A model generated the notes under the pieces. That model was not told the DNA's origin, ran no database searches, and saw only the letters and a list, made by a program, of their open reading frames with translations. Shown piece by piece: positions 36,576-45,004 of a DNA stretch of 64,000 bases (positions are counted from its first letter, which is position 1; each line of letters starts with the position of its first letter). Both the position numbers and the translations under genes were made by a program. This stretch comes from Terrimonas ginsenosidimutans (lineage in GTDB: Bacteria > Bacteroidota > Bacteroidia > Chitinophagales > Chitinophagaceae): contig NZ_JAKLTR010000004.1 of NCBI RefSeq assembly GCF_022012415.1, positions 124,001-188,000 of the forward strand, in the 5' to 3' direction.

Positions 36576-39011
36576 ATGCAAAATCGATCAACAATGAGAC
36601 TACCTAATCTGACATTATTTAAAAACATCATGCTGTTGCCTGTCTGCATGTTACTATTCACCGTCGAACTGCTGGCCAATGAAGTCAATAGCGGTATTCA
36701 CGGCAAGGTAACTACCTCTGAAGGGCAGCCAGCGGCAAACGTCAACGTTAAGATCAAGAAAAGCGTTCGTGGTACAACCACCGGAGCAGATGGTTCTTAC
36801 CAGATCCGCAACCTCAATGCTGGCACTTATGAACTCGAAGTATCATTTGTAGGATATGAAACCTTCCAGGAAACCGTGACCATTGCTGACAATGAGCAAA
36901 AGGAGGTCAACATTCAATTAAAACTGACGCAGGGAGAACTGGAAGAAGTAATTGTGCAAAGCCAGATCAACAGTTATAAAACAAATAAACTTTCTTCTTC
37001 GCTCCGTTTAAGAACACCAGTACTGGAAACGCCTCAGAATATTCAGATCGTTACCAATAAAGCACTGGCGGATCAACAAATCATCAGCATGAGCGATGGA
37101 CTGGTGCGTAATGTCAGTGGCGCCGTTCGATTGGAACACTGGGGTGATATGTATACGAATATCAGCTCCCGCGGTTCCCAGGTGCAGGCATTCCGTAATG
37201 GCTTCAATGTAGTAAGCTCCTACTGGGGCCCGCTCACTGAAGACATGAGCTTTGTTGACCATATCGAATTTGTAAAAGGTCCGGCAGGATTCATGCTTTC
37301 AAGCGGTGACCCAAGTGGCCTGTACAATGTTGTAACGAAACGTCCGACAGGTCAAACCAAAGGTGAAGTATCACTGACCGTTGGAAGCTTCGACCTGTAT
37401 CGTACTGCGCTCGATCTTGATGGCAAACTCAGCAAAGACGGTAAACTGCTGTATCGTTTGAATATGGCGGCACAAAATAAAAAATCCCACCGCCCCAATG
37501 AATACAATGACCGATACACGCTGGCACCGGTCATCTCCTACCAGCTCGATGAACAAACAAAGCTGACTGCTGAATACATTTATCAGCGTGCAAATATGAG
37601 CAACGTCGGATCCTACTACGTATTTGCTCCGGACGGCTATGCAGTGTATCCTAAAGAATTCACGATGCTGCCTGCAGGTGTACCCGGTACAAAGATCAAT
37701 GACCATAGCGCTTCAGTTCAATTGGATCACAAATTCAACAGTGACTGGAGCTTCACAGCGCAACTGGCTTACTATAACTACGGACAGGAAGGTTCTTCCA
37801 GCTGGCCGAGCATTGTAAACCCAGATGGTACCATGATCCGCAATATCAGTCTCTGGGATGCGAAAAGCCGTATGACCATGGGTCAGGCTTTTGTAAACGG
37901 TCAGTTCCAAACAGGACGTGTAATGCATAAGATCCTCGGTGGCCTTGATCTCAGCAACAAAGAATACTTTGCTGACTGGTCACAGTCTCACGATCTTGAT
38001 ACAGCTGGCGGTGAGTTCGATCCAAGAAATCCTTATCTCGGACCACCCAACAATGGCTATCCTTCATTTGACCGAAGCCTGCCGATTGAGCAACGCGCCA
38101 CAACTGCCGGAGGTTTGATCGATCAGCGTTACAGCAGTGTCTACCTGCAGGATGAGATCAGCTTCCTTGACAACCGCCTTCGTCTTACCATCGCCGGACG
38201 TTATACAAATATCAAACAAGCTTCTTATGGAGGCGAACCGCAGGAAGCAAAACGTTTCACTCCACGTTTTGGATTAAGCGCATCCATCGATCATGAAACA
38301 GCTATCTATGCCTTGTATGACCAGGCATTCACACCGCAGAATGGCCGTCTTACCAGTGGCGCTAAAGTAAAACCACTGACAGGAAATAATATTGAGTTCG
38401 GCATCAAACGGGATTGGGCGAATGGACGCTGGAACACAACGGTGGCAGTTTATCGCATCCTGAAAGAGCACGAGCTTGTTGCTGATCCCAACAGCCCGCC
38501 CAACTCAGGCTTCAGCATTGAACTTGGTCAAAAAAGATCTCAGGGAATTGAGTTCGATCTGAGAGGTACTGTTGCAAGAGGTCTTACACTTGTGGCAAAC
38601 TATGCGCTCACCGAATCTAAAATAACCGAACTGAACGCAAATAATATCCCGGGTATGAAAGTGGGCGACTATGTGCCCAGCTATGCAAAACACACGGCTA
38701 ATGCGTGGCTGACGTATAAAGTTCAGGATGGCGCATTGAAAGGAACAGGCATCTCTGCAGGCTTCTCTTACCTGGGCGATCGGATGACCTACTGGGAAAC
38801 ACCTCCTGCAGGTGGTGCGGAAATTCCTGACTACTTCAAACTTGATACAGGTTTGTTCTGGGAGAAAAACAACGTACGTGTTACCGGTAATGTCTTTAAT
38901 GTGCTCAACAAATACCTGTACTCCGGTTCATGGTATTCATGGCTGAATGCATACTACTGGCAGTCTGAAGCTCCGCGCAGCCTTAGACTGAGCGTGGCGT
39001 ACAAGTTCTAA
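36576..39011 (+). CDS. TonB-dependent siderophore-type receptor
   Basis: An 811-residue outer-membrane receptor. The signal region is NIMLLPVCMLLFTVELLA, so ATG 36594 is as likely a start as 36576. A carboxypeptidase-like domain (GIHGKVTTSEGQPAANVNVKI) covers about 40-125. The TonB-box region is ELEEVIVQS. The plug runs through LETPQNIQIVTNKALADQQ and VEFVKGPAGFMLSSGDPSGLYNVVTKRP, which are FhuA/FecA-like siderophore receptor signatures. The barrel ends LRLSVAYKF. It probably imports a ferric siderophore or similar chelate. No siderophore synthesis genes are adjacent and no Fur box could be assigned confidently. It appears monocistronic. Confidence 0.92.
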   Translation: MQNRSTMRLPNLTLFKNIMLLPVCMLLFTVELLANEVNSGIHGKVTTSEGQPAANVNVKIKKSVRGTTTGADGSYQIRNLNAGTYELEVSFVGYETFQETVTIADNEQKEVNIQLKLTQGELEEVIVQSQINSYKTNKLSSSLRLRTPVLETPQNIQIVTNKALADQQIISMSDGLVRNVSGAVRLEHWGDMYTNISSRGSQVQAFRNGFNVVSSYWGPLTEDMSFVDHIEFVKGPAGFMLSSGDPSGLYNVVTKRPTGQTKGEVSLTVGSFDLYRTALDLDGKLSKDGKLLYRLNMAAQNKKSHRPNEYNDRYTLAPVISYQLDEQTKLTAEYIYQRANMSNVGSYYVFAPDGYAVYPKEFTMLPAGVPGTKINDHSASVQLDHKFNSDWSFTAQLAYYNYGQEGSSSWPSIVNPDGTMIRNISLWDAKSRMTMGQAFVNGQFQTGRVMHKILGGLDLSNKEYFADWSQSHDLDTAGGEFDPRNPYLGPPNNGYPSFDRSLPIEQRATTAGGLIDQRYSSVYLQDEISFLDNRLRLTIAGRYTNIKQASYGGEPQEAKRFTPRFGLSASIDHETAIYALYDQAFTPQNGRLTSGAKVKPLTGNNIEFGIKRDWANGRWNTTVAVYRILKEHELVADPNSPPNSGFSIELGQKRSQGIEFDLRGTVARGLTLVANYALTESKITELNANNIPGMKVGDYVPSYAKHTANAWLTYKVQDGALKGTGISAGFSYLGDRMTYWETPPAGGAEIPDYFKLDTGLFWEKNNVRVTGNVFNVLNKYLYSGSWYSWLNAYYWQSEAPRSLRLSVAYKF

Positions 39012-39023
39012 GAGCATCAATGC

Positions 39024-39075
39024 AATACCAATAACAAAGCCGCCGGGAATTTCCGGCGGCTTTGTTATTGGTATT
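39024..39075. terminator. Perfect 23-bp bidirectional terminator
   Basis: Arms 39024-39046 and 39053-39075 are exactly complementary around GAATTT, with a G/C core (GCCGCCGG) and A/T-rich base. It lies between the convergent TonB receptor and cupin genes and would stop both transcripts. Confidence 0.9.
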
Positions 39076-39127
39076 AACTTTCAGGGTCGCTAATTATATC
39101 AAAGACCATCCCACAATGCCATCCTTT

Positions 39128-39691
39128 TTACTTCAATGCCAATGGCGGCCCAACCACTTCCATTTCATTTTCAGCAAATATCTTTTTAATTGTTGCCTGA
39201 TCAGGCTCTGCTTTCAATGCGGCCATGGCAATGAAAAAGTTCTCCAACTTACCGGCCGGCTGCAATATCACCATCATCTTCCCTTTTTCCGAAGCCTGTG
39301 TCCAGGCATGAGGAACAGCGCGTGGAAGAAAAATAGACTCACCCACAGTCAGGTCAAAAAGTTCCTCACCAACTTTAAAGCGATAACTCCCTTCCAACAC
39401 ATAAAATATCTCGTCCTGGTTCGGATGAATATGATACGGAGTGCCCCTGCCGGGAGACAAAGATGTTTGCTCGAAGACCGCAAGATCACCATCGGTATCA
39501 TTCCCGGATATTTTCACATCGAGAACATTTGCATTAACACCTTTCAGCTGGATATGACCATGTTTTCGTCCCTCACCGGATCTTGTTTTAAATACTTTGC
39601 TGCGCGTGAAGAAATTCAGGTTTCTGCCAAGAGCAGAAAATGGCGTAACAGCAATCGCCATTACTGAGGTCAGGAAATGAAAGCGTTTCAT
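39128..39691 (-). CDS. Exported cupin-domain protein
   Basis: 187 residues with an N-terminal signal-like segment (FHFLTSVMAIAVTPFSALG). The single cupin has both metal motifs: PYHIHPNQDEIFYVLEGSYRF (two His and Glu) and FLPRAVPHAWTQ (His). It therefore probably binds a metal in a beta-barrel. The reaction is unknown; family members include dioxygenases, isomerases and sugar binders. It stands alone on the minus strand, convergent with the TonB receptor gene. Confidence 0.8.
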   Translation of the reverse strand: MKRFHFLTSVMAIAVTPFSALGRNLNFFTRSKVFKTRSGEGRKHGHIQLKGVNANVLDVKISGNDTDGDLAVFEQTSLSPGRGTPYHIHPNQDEIFYVLEGSYRFKVGEELFDLTVGESIFLPRAVPHAWTQASEKGKMMVILQPAGKLENFFIAMAALKAEPDQATIKKIFAENEMEVVGPPLALK

Positions 39692-39809
39692 GGTTCTCAG
39701 GTTTAATGATCACCGGAAATATCCGTTATCCTAATTTACCTGAAAAAACCGATAAAAAAACCGCTGTGCGAAACTTACGGAATAAAGACCCGTGAATGGA
39801 CTTTTCAGG

Positions 39810-40142
39810 TCATCCGGGAATAATATTGAAATGATTCGTTCCTCTCACCCTCTCCAATTGGGATCCAACAGGTAGTTTCAGGTAAGGGATAATGGAGGGA
39901 TCATAATTCGCAATGGTATTAACATCGAATACCATGCTGTTCTTTGCATCGTCGAGATATTCCTGCGTTTCTGTTCCTGAGAAGAATTGCCAGCCGCTAT
40001 CAATATCATTCAAAGGCTCTTCCCTTACCATGTAGTCCACGGGCTCGCCATGTACAGTAATTTTATCTGTAGCAACACAACCACCCATCGGAGTGATGAG
40101 CTGCCTGATATCTTCTTCCTTAAGCTTGAATTGCTTTTTCAT
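39810..40142 (-). CDS. DUF2185-family protein
   Basis: 110 residues. The pattern GGCVATDKITVHGEPVDYMVREEP, DSGWQFFSGTETQEYLDD and NTIANYDPSIIPYLKLPVGS matches the DUF2185 family as I remember it. This cytoplasmic domain of unknown function is also found among predicted immunity proteins of polymorphic toxin loci. No toxin gene is near, so a housekeeping or orphan role is equally likely. Confidence 0.8.
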   Translation of the reverse strand: MKKQFKLKEEDIRQLITPMGGCVATDKITVHGEPVDYMVREEPLNDIDSGWQFFSGTETQEYLDDAKNSMVFDVNTIANYDPSIIPYLKLPVGSQLERVRGTNHFNIIPG

Positions 40143-40283
40143 CTATTCTCTTTTGATCGATACTCCTCTCAGAAGTAGTAACCTAAAGATAACTTTTATT
40201 GAAAGGGACAGCAAAGAAGACAGCTGAGATTTCAATTCCTTAATAAAAAATTAAACTACTATCTACTCTTTTAAACAGCGGAA

Positions 40284-40447
40284 GGCGCCGTTTGAGACTT
40301 ATAGCCGTGAGGTCAATACAGCAACATCGGGAGTATCGCAGAGAACGCGAAGCAGCCGCAGAAGTCGCCAGGTATTTCCTTGCGTCCTTCGCGGCTGCTT
40401 CGCGCTCTTCGCGATACTCCTACGACCATAAGCCACTTGAGACCGCC
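40284..40447. repeat. Intergenic long inverted repeat with extra outer arms
   Basis: The core arms GGAGTATCGC plus GAGAACGCGAAGCAGCCGC (40330-40360) mirror GCGGCTGCTTCGCGCTC plus TTCGCGATACTCC (40391-40420). Outside them, GTTTGAGACTTATAGCC and GGCTTATGG/CTTGAGACCGCC-type words form a second, imperfect pair. It lies between the DUF2185 and AhpD-like genes. Confidence 0.75.
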
Positions 40448-40502
40448 TCACATGGAAGCCATACATTCACTCCAGGCTTCCAGATGAGCAAAGCAATCAA
40501 GA

Positions 40503-40943
40503 TCATTTCGCCACTGGCAGATGTGTACTAACAGCAATCCTGTTCCACGCATTGATCGTTACGATCGCAATAATGGTCTGCGCTATAAACTCTTCAGAAA
40601 AATACCGCTTTGCTTTCTGATAGGTCTCTTCGGTCAGACCATGCTGACTAATAAGCGTGATCTCTTCTGTAACGGCCAGTAAAGCTTTCTCTTCTTCCGT
40701 AAACAGATCTGTTTCTTTCCAGGCATTCAAAAGAAAGATCCGTTGAGGCGTCTCACCAATATTAAGCGCCTCTTTCGTATGCATATCAATACAAAAAGCG
40801 CAGCCGTTGATCTGGGAGGCGCGGATCTTGATCAGCTCCTGCTGAACTTTTGTAAGCTGAGTTGATCCCAGGTAAGCTGACAGGCCCAGCATCGCTTTGT
40901 ACGCTGCTGGCACAACGCTTTGAATGTTGAATCTTGGTTCCAT
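40503..40943 (-). CDS. AhpD-like carboxymuconolactone decarboxylase family protein
   Basis: 146 residues, all helical. The redox motif C48-AF-C51 with IDMH (H55) is the AhpD-type active site, and EEKALLAVTEEITLISQHG follows as in the CMD family. AhpD-like proteins reduce peroxiredoxins or detoxify alkyl hydroperoxides. The Crp-like regulator gene lies upstream on the same strand after 136 nt, a pairing often seen in Bacteroidota, so it may be controlled by it. The specific substrate is unknown. Confidence 0.88.
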   Translation of the reverse strand: MEPRFNIQSVVPAAYKAMLGLSAYLGSTQLTKVQQELIKIRASQINGCAFCIDMHTKEALNIGETPQRIFLLNAWKETDLFTEEEKALLAVTEEITLISQHGLTEETYQKAKRYFSEEFIAQTIIAIVTINAWNRIAVSTHLPVAK

Positions 40944-41079
40944 GTTATTTATTTTTTACTATGATAATTTTCTTTGACCCCACAAAAATGGGAAGAACAG
41001 GGAAGAAAAAACTTAAGCTGGTTTAAGAAGCTGAGGAGAAGGTTGGAAAATAGGCTGGCATCTTCGAAAACCGGTTTAT

Positions 41080-41694
41080 CTAAGATTTTCGATCTTTTCC
41101 CGCTTTTCCTCTTAGTCCTATTTTTACTCTTTTCCGTCTGAGCTCACTGAGGTATTCTGGCGTGAATCCAAGAAAGGAGGCCAGGATCTTTTGAGGGATC
41201 CGCTGAACGAAATTCGGATACGCATTGCTGAAATGGAGGTAGGAATCTTCTTTAGAAAACTGGAAGATAAATTGTACACGGAATAAAGAAGCGGAATAAG
41301 CCCGTTCATAGATCATTCGGAAGTAGCGCTCCATTTGGGGGTGAGTCGCCAGCATTTTCTCCATAGAAGGCTTATCTATTGCGAGTAGTTCACAGGACTC
41401 AATGGTCTGAACAGATAACGAGGCCGTTTTACCTTTGTTAAAAGCCTCCAGATCTGTCATCCACCAGTTTTCGAGCGCAAATTGAATGGTTTGCTCTGAG
41501 CCATGTTCTGTAATAAAATACATGCGCATACATCCCTTTACCACGAAGTAGTTGTATTTGCAATGCAGCCCTGCTGTTACAAGGTTTTCTTTCTTCTTCG
41601 CCTGTACAGGCGTAAAAAATCCGGCGACCGACTCAAGGTCTTTCCGATCGATAGATATGTGCTTACTGATATGATTGATCAATTCGATTGACAT
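41080..41694 (-). CDS. Crp/Fnr-family transcriptional regulator
   Basis: 204 residues. A cyclic-nucleotide-binding-like beta-roll (about 20-120) shows YNYFVVKGCMRMYFITEHGSEQTIQFALE. The dimer helix (PQMERYFRMIYERAY) is followed by a winged helix with QRIPQKILASFLGFTPEYLSELRRKR. The typical cAMP-binding Arg/Ser pocket is not evident and no cysteine cluster as in Fnr is seen, so the ligand is unknown. The end is rich in Arg and Lys. It probably controls the AhpD-like gene or its own promoter. Confidence 0.88.
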   Translation of the reverse strand: MSIELINHISKHISIDRKDLESVAGFFTPVQAKKKENLVTAGLHCKYNYFVVKGCMRMYFITEHGSEQTIQFALENWWMTDLEAFNKGKTASLSVQTIESCELLAIDKPSMEKMLATHPQMERYFRMIYERAYSASLFRVQFIFQFSKEDSYLHFSNAYPNFVQRIPQKILASFLGFTPEYLSELRRKRVKIGLRGKAGKDRKS

Positions 41695-41868
41695 GCAGCC
41701 GGTAGTTTGTGGTATGGCGGCACAAAAATAGTCATTACTTACAGCATTTACATGATCGGGCTCAATCCCTGATCAATTGCCAAAGGCCGCGCTAAACCGG
41801 TAAAGACGGGCAGCTCATTGCCAATTACTCCCCCACATTAATCTCTTTTGCCTGCCGGCTGAAATTAA

Positions 41869-41889
41869 AGTCCATTAATTTGGTGGACT
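41869..41889. promoter_or_regulatory. Palindromic site upstream of the SAM riboswitch
   Basis: AGTCCA and TGGACT are perfect complements around TTAATTTGG, and the core TTAATTTGGTGGACTAAT is also dyad-like. It lies about 47 nt upstream of the riboswitch, where a promoter or repressor site is expected. Which protein binds it is unknown. Confidence 0.45.
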
Positions 41890-41935
41890 AATATATTTTT
41901 TCTTTATTTTCGTGTCATCGACGGAGATCTTAAAA

Positions 41936-42042
41936 CTTATCAAGAAAGACGGAGGGATAGGCCCGATGATGTCTTGGCAACCTCTATCGGTTGATAAAAG
42001 GTGCCAAATCCTACCCCGCATCCGATGCGGTGGGATGATGAG
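41936..42042 (+). promoter_or_regulatory. SAM-I (S-box) riboswitch
   Basis: Helix P1 is CTTATCA (41936-41942) with TGATGAG (42036-42042). AAGA leads to P2 AAGAC/GTCTT. The conserved blocks GGAGGGATAGGCCCGATGA (41951-41969), GGCAACC (41976-41982), AAAGGTGCCAAATCC (41997-42011) and a P4 stem CCGCAT/ATGCGG then follow in S-box order. P3 is TATC/GATA. Every expected helix and core block is present. A CGCCT/AGGCG hairpin (about 42060-42073) may be part of the expression platform. The next gene, a TlpA-type thioredoxin, starts 110 nt downstream. Confidence 0.92.
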
Positions 42043-42151
42043 ATTGCTGCTTATAAGTTCGCCTCCACAGGCGTTCCGGCTTCCTTGTATGTTTTGTCCC
42101 CGCCTTCATAAATACTTTCATTTCATCATTATCAAAAGGGAATCAACCAGT

Positions 42152-43351
42152 ATGAGAAGCATTAAACAGATCGCTGCATTCACCCTGGCAACAGCAGCTT
42201 TTATGCCAGCCATGGCGCAGCAAACAGAAGTAAAACCACAGCCAAAACCAACAGGAAAGCCATTACAACTGACCGTTGATCTGGCGTCACTAAAATATCC
42301 TGTAGAGAAAGTGTTTTTCACGTACTATAATACCACTACAAAATTCCGTTTTACAGATAGTGTACTGATCACGCCCGACAAGAAATCGGTTGTCTTTAAT
42401 TCATTACTTGACGAACCTATTCTCGCCCAGCTGCGTGTTGTGGCGGTAAAAGATGAGAACGTAAAAGCGAGACCATCTTTCAACCGGGACAATTTCAGTC
42501 TCTATATAGAGCCAGGCAAATTGAAAGCAGTAGCCGGTGATTCATTGGGTGCGACGGTAGTAACCGGCTCCAACTCCAACAAAGACTATGAGTCATTAAA
42601 GAAGCAGGTTGCTTCTTACGATGAACGATTCACAAAATTGTATGCAGATCTTAGCGCAACGCGTAAATCAAAAGATTCAATCGCGGGAGTCGGCATCCGT
42701 AAACAGATCGACAACCTGCAAGAAGAACTCAATGAAAAAGTATACAAGGAATTCGTAAAGGTAAATGGTAAGAAATCGCCTGTCGCTATTTATGCACTTG
42801 CTCAATACACAGGCTATTCCATAGATGCAAGCAAAGCGCAGCCAGTCTATGATCTGCTGGGGGCATCTGTGAAAAAGCTTCCTGCGGGCATTGCATTTCA
42901 GAACAGGATCAATATCGCGCGGGAGTTGGAGATCGGTAAACCAGCCTTTGCATTTACACAAAATGACACCTTAGGTAACCCGATCAGCCTCGCGTCTTTT
43001 AAAGGGAAATATGTGCTGGTCGATTTTTGGGCAAGCTGGTGTGGTCCCTGCCGCGCAGAAAACCCTAATGTTGTACTGGCATACCAAAAATTCAAGGATA
43101 AAGATTTCACCGTGCTGGGCGTATCTCTTGATCGTCCCGGGGCAAAAGAAAAATGGCTGAAAGCGATCCATGATGATCAGCTGACCTGGACCCACGTATC
43201 CGATCTGAACTTCTGGGACAATGAAGTGGCAAAGCTGTATGATGTAAAAGCCATCCCTCAGAATTTCCTTCTTGACAAAGACGGCAAGATCGTTGCAAAG
43301 AATGTCCGTGGCGAAGAGTTACAGACAACCCTCGAAGAGATTATCAAATAG
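42152..43351 (+). CDS. TlpA-family thiol-disulfide oxidoreductase with DUF4369-like N-terminus
   Basis: 399 residues. The ATG at 42152 opens a signal peptide (IKQIAAFTLATAAFMPAMA-Q). The longer frame from 41912 would run through the SAM riboswitch and is rejected. The N-terminal half resembles the DUF4369 domain (VFFTYYNTTTKFRFTDSVLI), with a helical segment in the middle. The thioredoxin domain has FWASWCGPCRAENP with catalytic C297 and C300 and the cis-Pro loop AIPQNFL. It probably reduces exported disulfides. A riboswitch for S-adenosylmethionine is unusual ahead of such a gene and would link it to sulfur amino acid supply. Confidence 0.88.
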   Translation: MRSIKQIAAFTLATAAFMPAMAQQTEVKPQPKPTGKPLQLTVDLASLKYPVEKVFFTYYNTTTKFRFTDSVLITPDKKSVVFNSLLDEPILAQLRVVAVKDENVKARPSFNRDNFSLYIEPGKLKAVAGDSLGATVVTGSNSNKDYESLKKQVASYDERFTKLYADLSATRKSKDSIAGVGIRKQIDNLQEELNEKVYKEFVKVNGKKSPVAIYALAQYTGYSIDASKAQPVYDLLGASVKKLPAGIAFQNRINIARELEIGKPAFAFTQNDTLGNPISLASFKGKYVLVDFWASWCGPCRAENPNVVLAYQKFKDKDFTVLGVSLDRPGAKEKWLKAIHDDQLTWTHVSDLNFWDNEVAKLYDVKAIPQNFLLDKDGKIVAKNVRGEELQTTLEEIIK

Positions 43352-43421
43352 TCGCTTGAAGAAAGCGTCAATAGAAGAGTGTTTTAGTACTTACCCATTT
43401 TAGCAGTTATTTTTTGAAAAG

Positions 43422-43447
43422 AAGCGGCCCTATTCCTGGGGCCGCTT
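43422..43447. terminator. Bidirectional terminator between TlpA-like and HxlR genes
   Basis: AAGCGGCCC and GGGCCGCTT form a 9-bp stem around an 8-nt loop. On the minus strand a TTCTTTTC tract follows. It lies between two convergent genes, 70 nt after one stop and 22 nt after the other. Confidence 0.75.
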
Positions 43448-43468
43448 TACATTTATATAAGAAACACT

Positions 43469-43828
43469 CTAAAATTTGCCCTTCATATGATCAAGGCCCC
43501 ATTCCGCCATAGCGTTGATCATGGGCATCATACCCCTGCCTGCTGAACTCAACCTGTATGTAACAAAGGGCGGTACAACAGGTTTCGATTCCCGCACTAC
43601 CAACCCATCCGCCTCCAGCTGTTTCAGATGCTGGATCAGCATCTTTTCTGTAACCGCCGGGATCGCTTTTTTTAATTCATTGTACCGCTTATCACCCGAT
43701 GAAAGATGATAAATAATGATCGGCTTCCAGTAACCACCGATCATTTCCATCACATACGAAACAGGACATTTCTGGATCGCATACTGTTTGTTCTCCTGTA
43801 TTGTTGACGATTCTTTGATCTTTGCCAT
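43469..43828 (-). CDS. HxlR-family transcriptional regulator
   Basis: 119 residues with the compact winged helix of HxlR proteins. KCPVSYVMEMIGGYWKPIIIYHLSSGDKRYNELKKAI and VTEKMLIQHLKQLEADGLVVRE are the family core. The Cys in KCPV is the position used by redox- or aldehyde-sensing members. It is divergent from the NmrA-like reductase gene with an 80-nt gap carrying AAGTA/TACTT half-sites, the usual layout for an HxlR repressor and its target. Confidence 0.92.
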   Translation of the reverse strand: MAKIKESSTIQENKQYAIQKCPVSYVMEMIGGYWKPIIIYHLSSGDKRYNELKKAIPAVTEKMLIQHLKQLEADGLVVRESKPVVPPFVTYRLSSAGRGMMPMINAMAEWGLDHMKGKF

Positions 43829-43831
43829 ATC

Positions 43832-43869
43832 ACTTACTTTAGGGTAAGTACTTGTCTAAAAGTAAGTAC
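43832..43869. promoter_or_regulatory. Candidate HxlR operator
   Basis: Two overlapping dyads: ACTTAC/GTAAGT (43832-43849) and GTACTT/AAGTAC (43848-43869). Repeated AGTAAGTAC-type half-sites in the short divergent gap fit a dimeric HxlR regulator controlling itself and the NmrA-like gene. Confidence 0.65.
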
Positions 43870-43908
43870 AAAGATAACTTTGTTCCCGGAAATCAAAACA
43901 CATTCAAC

Positions 43909-44787
43909 ATGAAATTTACACTTACAGGTTCCCTCGGGAATACAGGCAAACCACTGGCAGAACAATTAGTAAAAGCAGGTCATGCTGTTACGATCATCAC
44001 AAGCGATGAAGCAAAAACAGCTGCGATCGGGGCGATCGGCGCCACAGCTGCAGTCGGATCAGTGACGGACGCCATCTTTCTTGCGAACGCATTCACCGGC
44101 GCGGACGCAGTATTTGCAATGACCCCTCCCAACCTCGGCGGAAGCAATATCATCAGTAATACGACAGAAGCTGGTAAGTCATTCGCTGAAGCCATCAAAA
44201 AATCAGGCGTAAAAAAGGTGGTGATGCTTAGCAGCATTGGCGCTGACCTTCCTTCGGGCACAGGACCGATCGCAGGTCTGTATAATATTGAACAACTATA
44301 TAACCAACTTGATGGAGTTGCTGTAACATTCCTTCGAGCCGGATATTTCTATCTCAACTTCTATAATGACTTACCTGTGATCCGCGCCTTAGGCATCATG
44401 GGAGCAAACTATCCTGCAGCAACAAACCTTCCCCTTGTTCATCCTTCAGACATCGCAGCAGCCGCGGCTGAAGAACTGCAACAGGTTTCTGCCGGTAAAA
44501 AGATCCGTTACGTGATCAGTGATATCAAAACAGCGGAACAACTGGCTGCAACACTTGGCAAAGCTGTGGGCAAAGAAAATCTTCCCTGGGCAGAAATGAC
44601 CGATGAACAATTTCTCGGAGCACTCACACAGGCGGGATTACCGGCAGAATTGGCCGGACTGTATACAGAAATGGGAAAAGGTTTCCGTGAAGGCCGCATC
44701 CCGGCTCACTTTATAAAGGAGGGTTCTCCCGTTGAAGGAAAGATCAAGCTGGCAGATTTCGCAAGAGAATTCGCTGCGAAGTATTGA
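43909..44787 (+). CDS. NmrA-like NAD(P)-binding oxidoreductase
   Basis: 292 residues. ATG 43909 is the start because the Rossmann motif follows at once (LTGSLGNTGKPLAEQLVKAG, a variant of GxxGxxG). The TTG at 43852 would place the operator inside the gene. VVMLSSIGADLPSGTGPIAG and the FLRAGYFYLNF segment are typical of atypical short-chain reductases of the NmrA/QOR2 type. These reduce quinones or act as redox sensors. Control by the divergent HxlR regulator suggests induction by quinones or electrophiles. Confidence 0.88.
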   Translation: MKFTLTGSLGNTGKPLAEQLVKAGHAVTIITSDEAKTAAIGAIGATAAVGSVTDAIFLANAFTGADAVFAMTPPNLGGSNIISNTTEAGKSFAEAIKKSGVKKVVMLSSIGADLPSGTGPIAGLYNIEQLYNQLDGVAVTFLRAGYFYLNFYNDLPVIRALGIMGANYPAATNLPLVHPSDIAAAAAEELQQVSAGKKIRYVISDIKTAEQLAATLGKAVGKENLPWAEMTDEQFLGALTQAGLPAELAGLYTEMGKGFREGRIPAHFIKEGSPVEGKIKLADFAREFAAKY

Positions 44788-44798
44788 CATTGGTAAAA

Positions 44799-44937
44799 TC
44801 CGGTAATTAGCCGGGGACCAATGACCGAGGGCCAGCTTCAGAAGAGTTTGAATAACAATTTGCTCTGCCCCCGAAAGCAGTCGCAACCCAAGTTTGTTGC
44901 AAACCGGCCATCGGTCATCGGTCCCCGGCCATTACTT
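44799..44937. repeat. Intergenic inverted repeat, GGTCATCGGTCCC-word type
   Basis: GGTAATTAGCCGGGGACCAATGACCGAGGGCC (from 44801, given in words) is mirrored by GGCCATCGGTCAT and CGGTCCCCGGCCATTAC (to 44936). Arms are about 30 bp, imperfect, around an unrelated centre of about 70 nt. It has the same design as the GGCGTA elements but a different vocabulary and ends. Confidence 0.82.
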
Positions 44938-44960
44938 TTCTATAAATGGCAAGCCGATCC

Positions 44961-44993
44961 GTTATTTTTCTGATATATTTATCAGCAAATAAC
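44961..44993. promoter_or_regulatory. Inverted repeat just upstream of an AraC-type regulator
   Basis: GTTATTT and AAATAAC, then CTGATA and TATCAG, form a nested dyad separated by one or two unpaired bases. It ends 11 nt ahead of the ATG at 45005, so it could be an operator for autoregulation or a leader hairpin covering the ribosome binding site. Confidence 0.5.
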
Positions 44994-45004
44994 GTCACGC
45001 AGCG

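Noticed and set aside
41912-42151. Longer N-terminus for the TlpA-like protein
   Set aside because: It would translate the SAM riboswitch; the signal peptide begins at 42152.
43570-43600. tRNA-like T-loop string GGTTTCGATTCCCGC
   Set aside because: It lies inside the HxlR coding region and no cloverleaf can be built around it.
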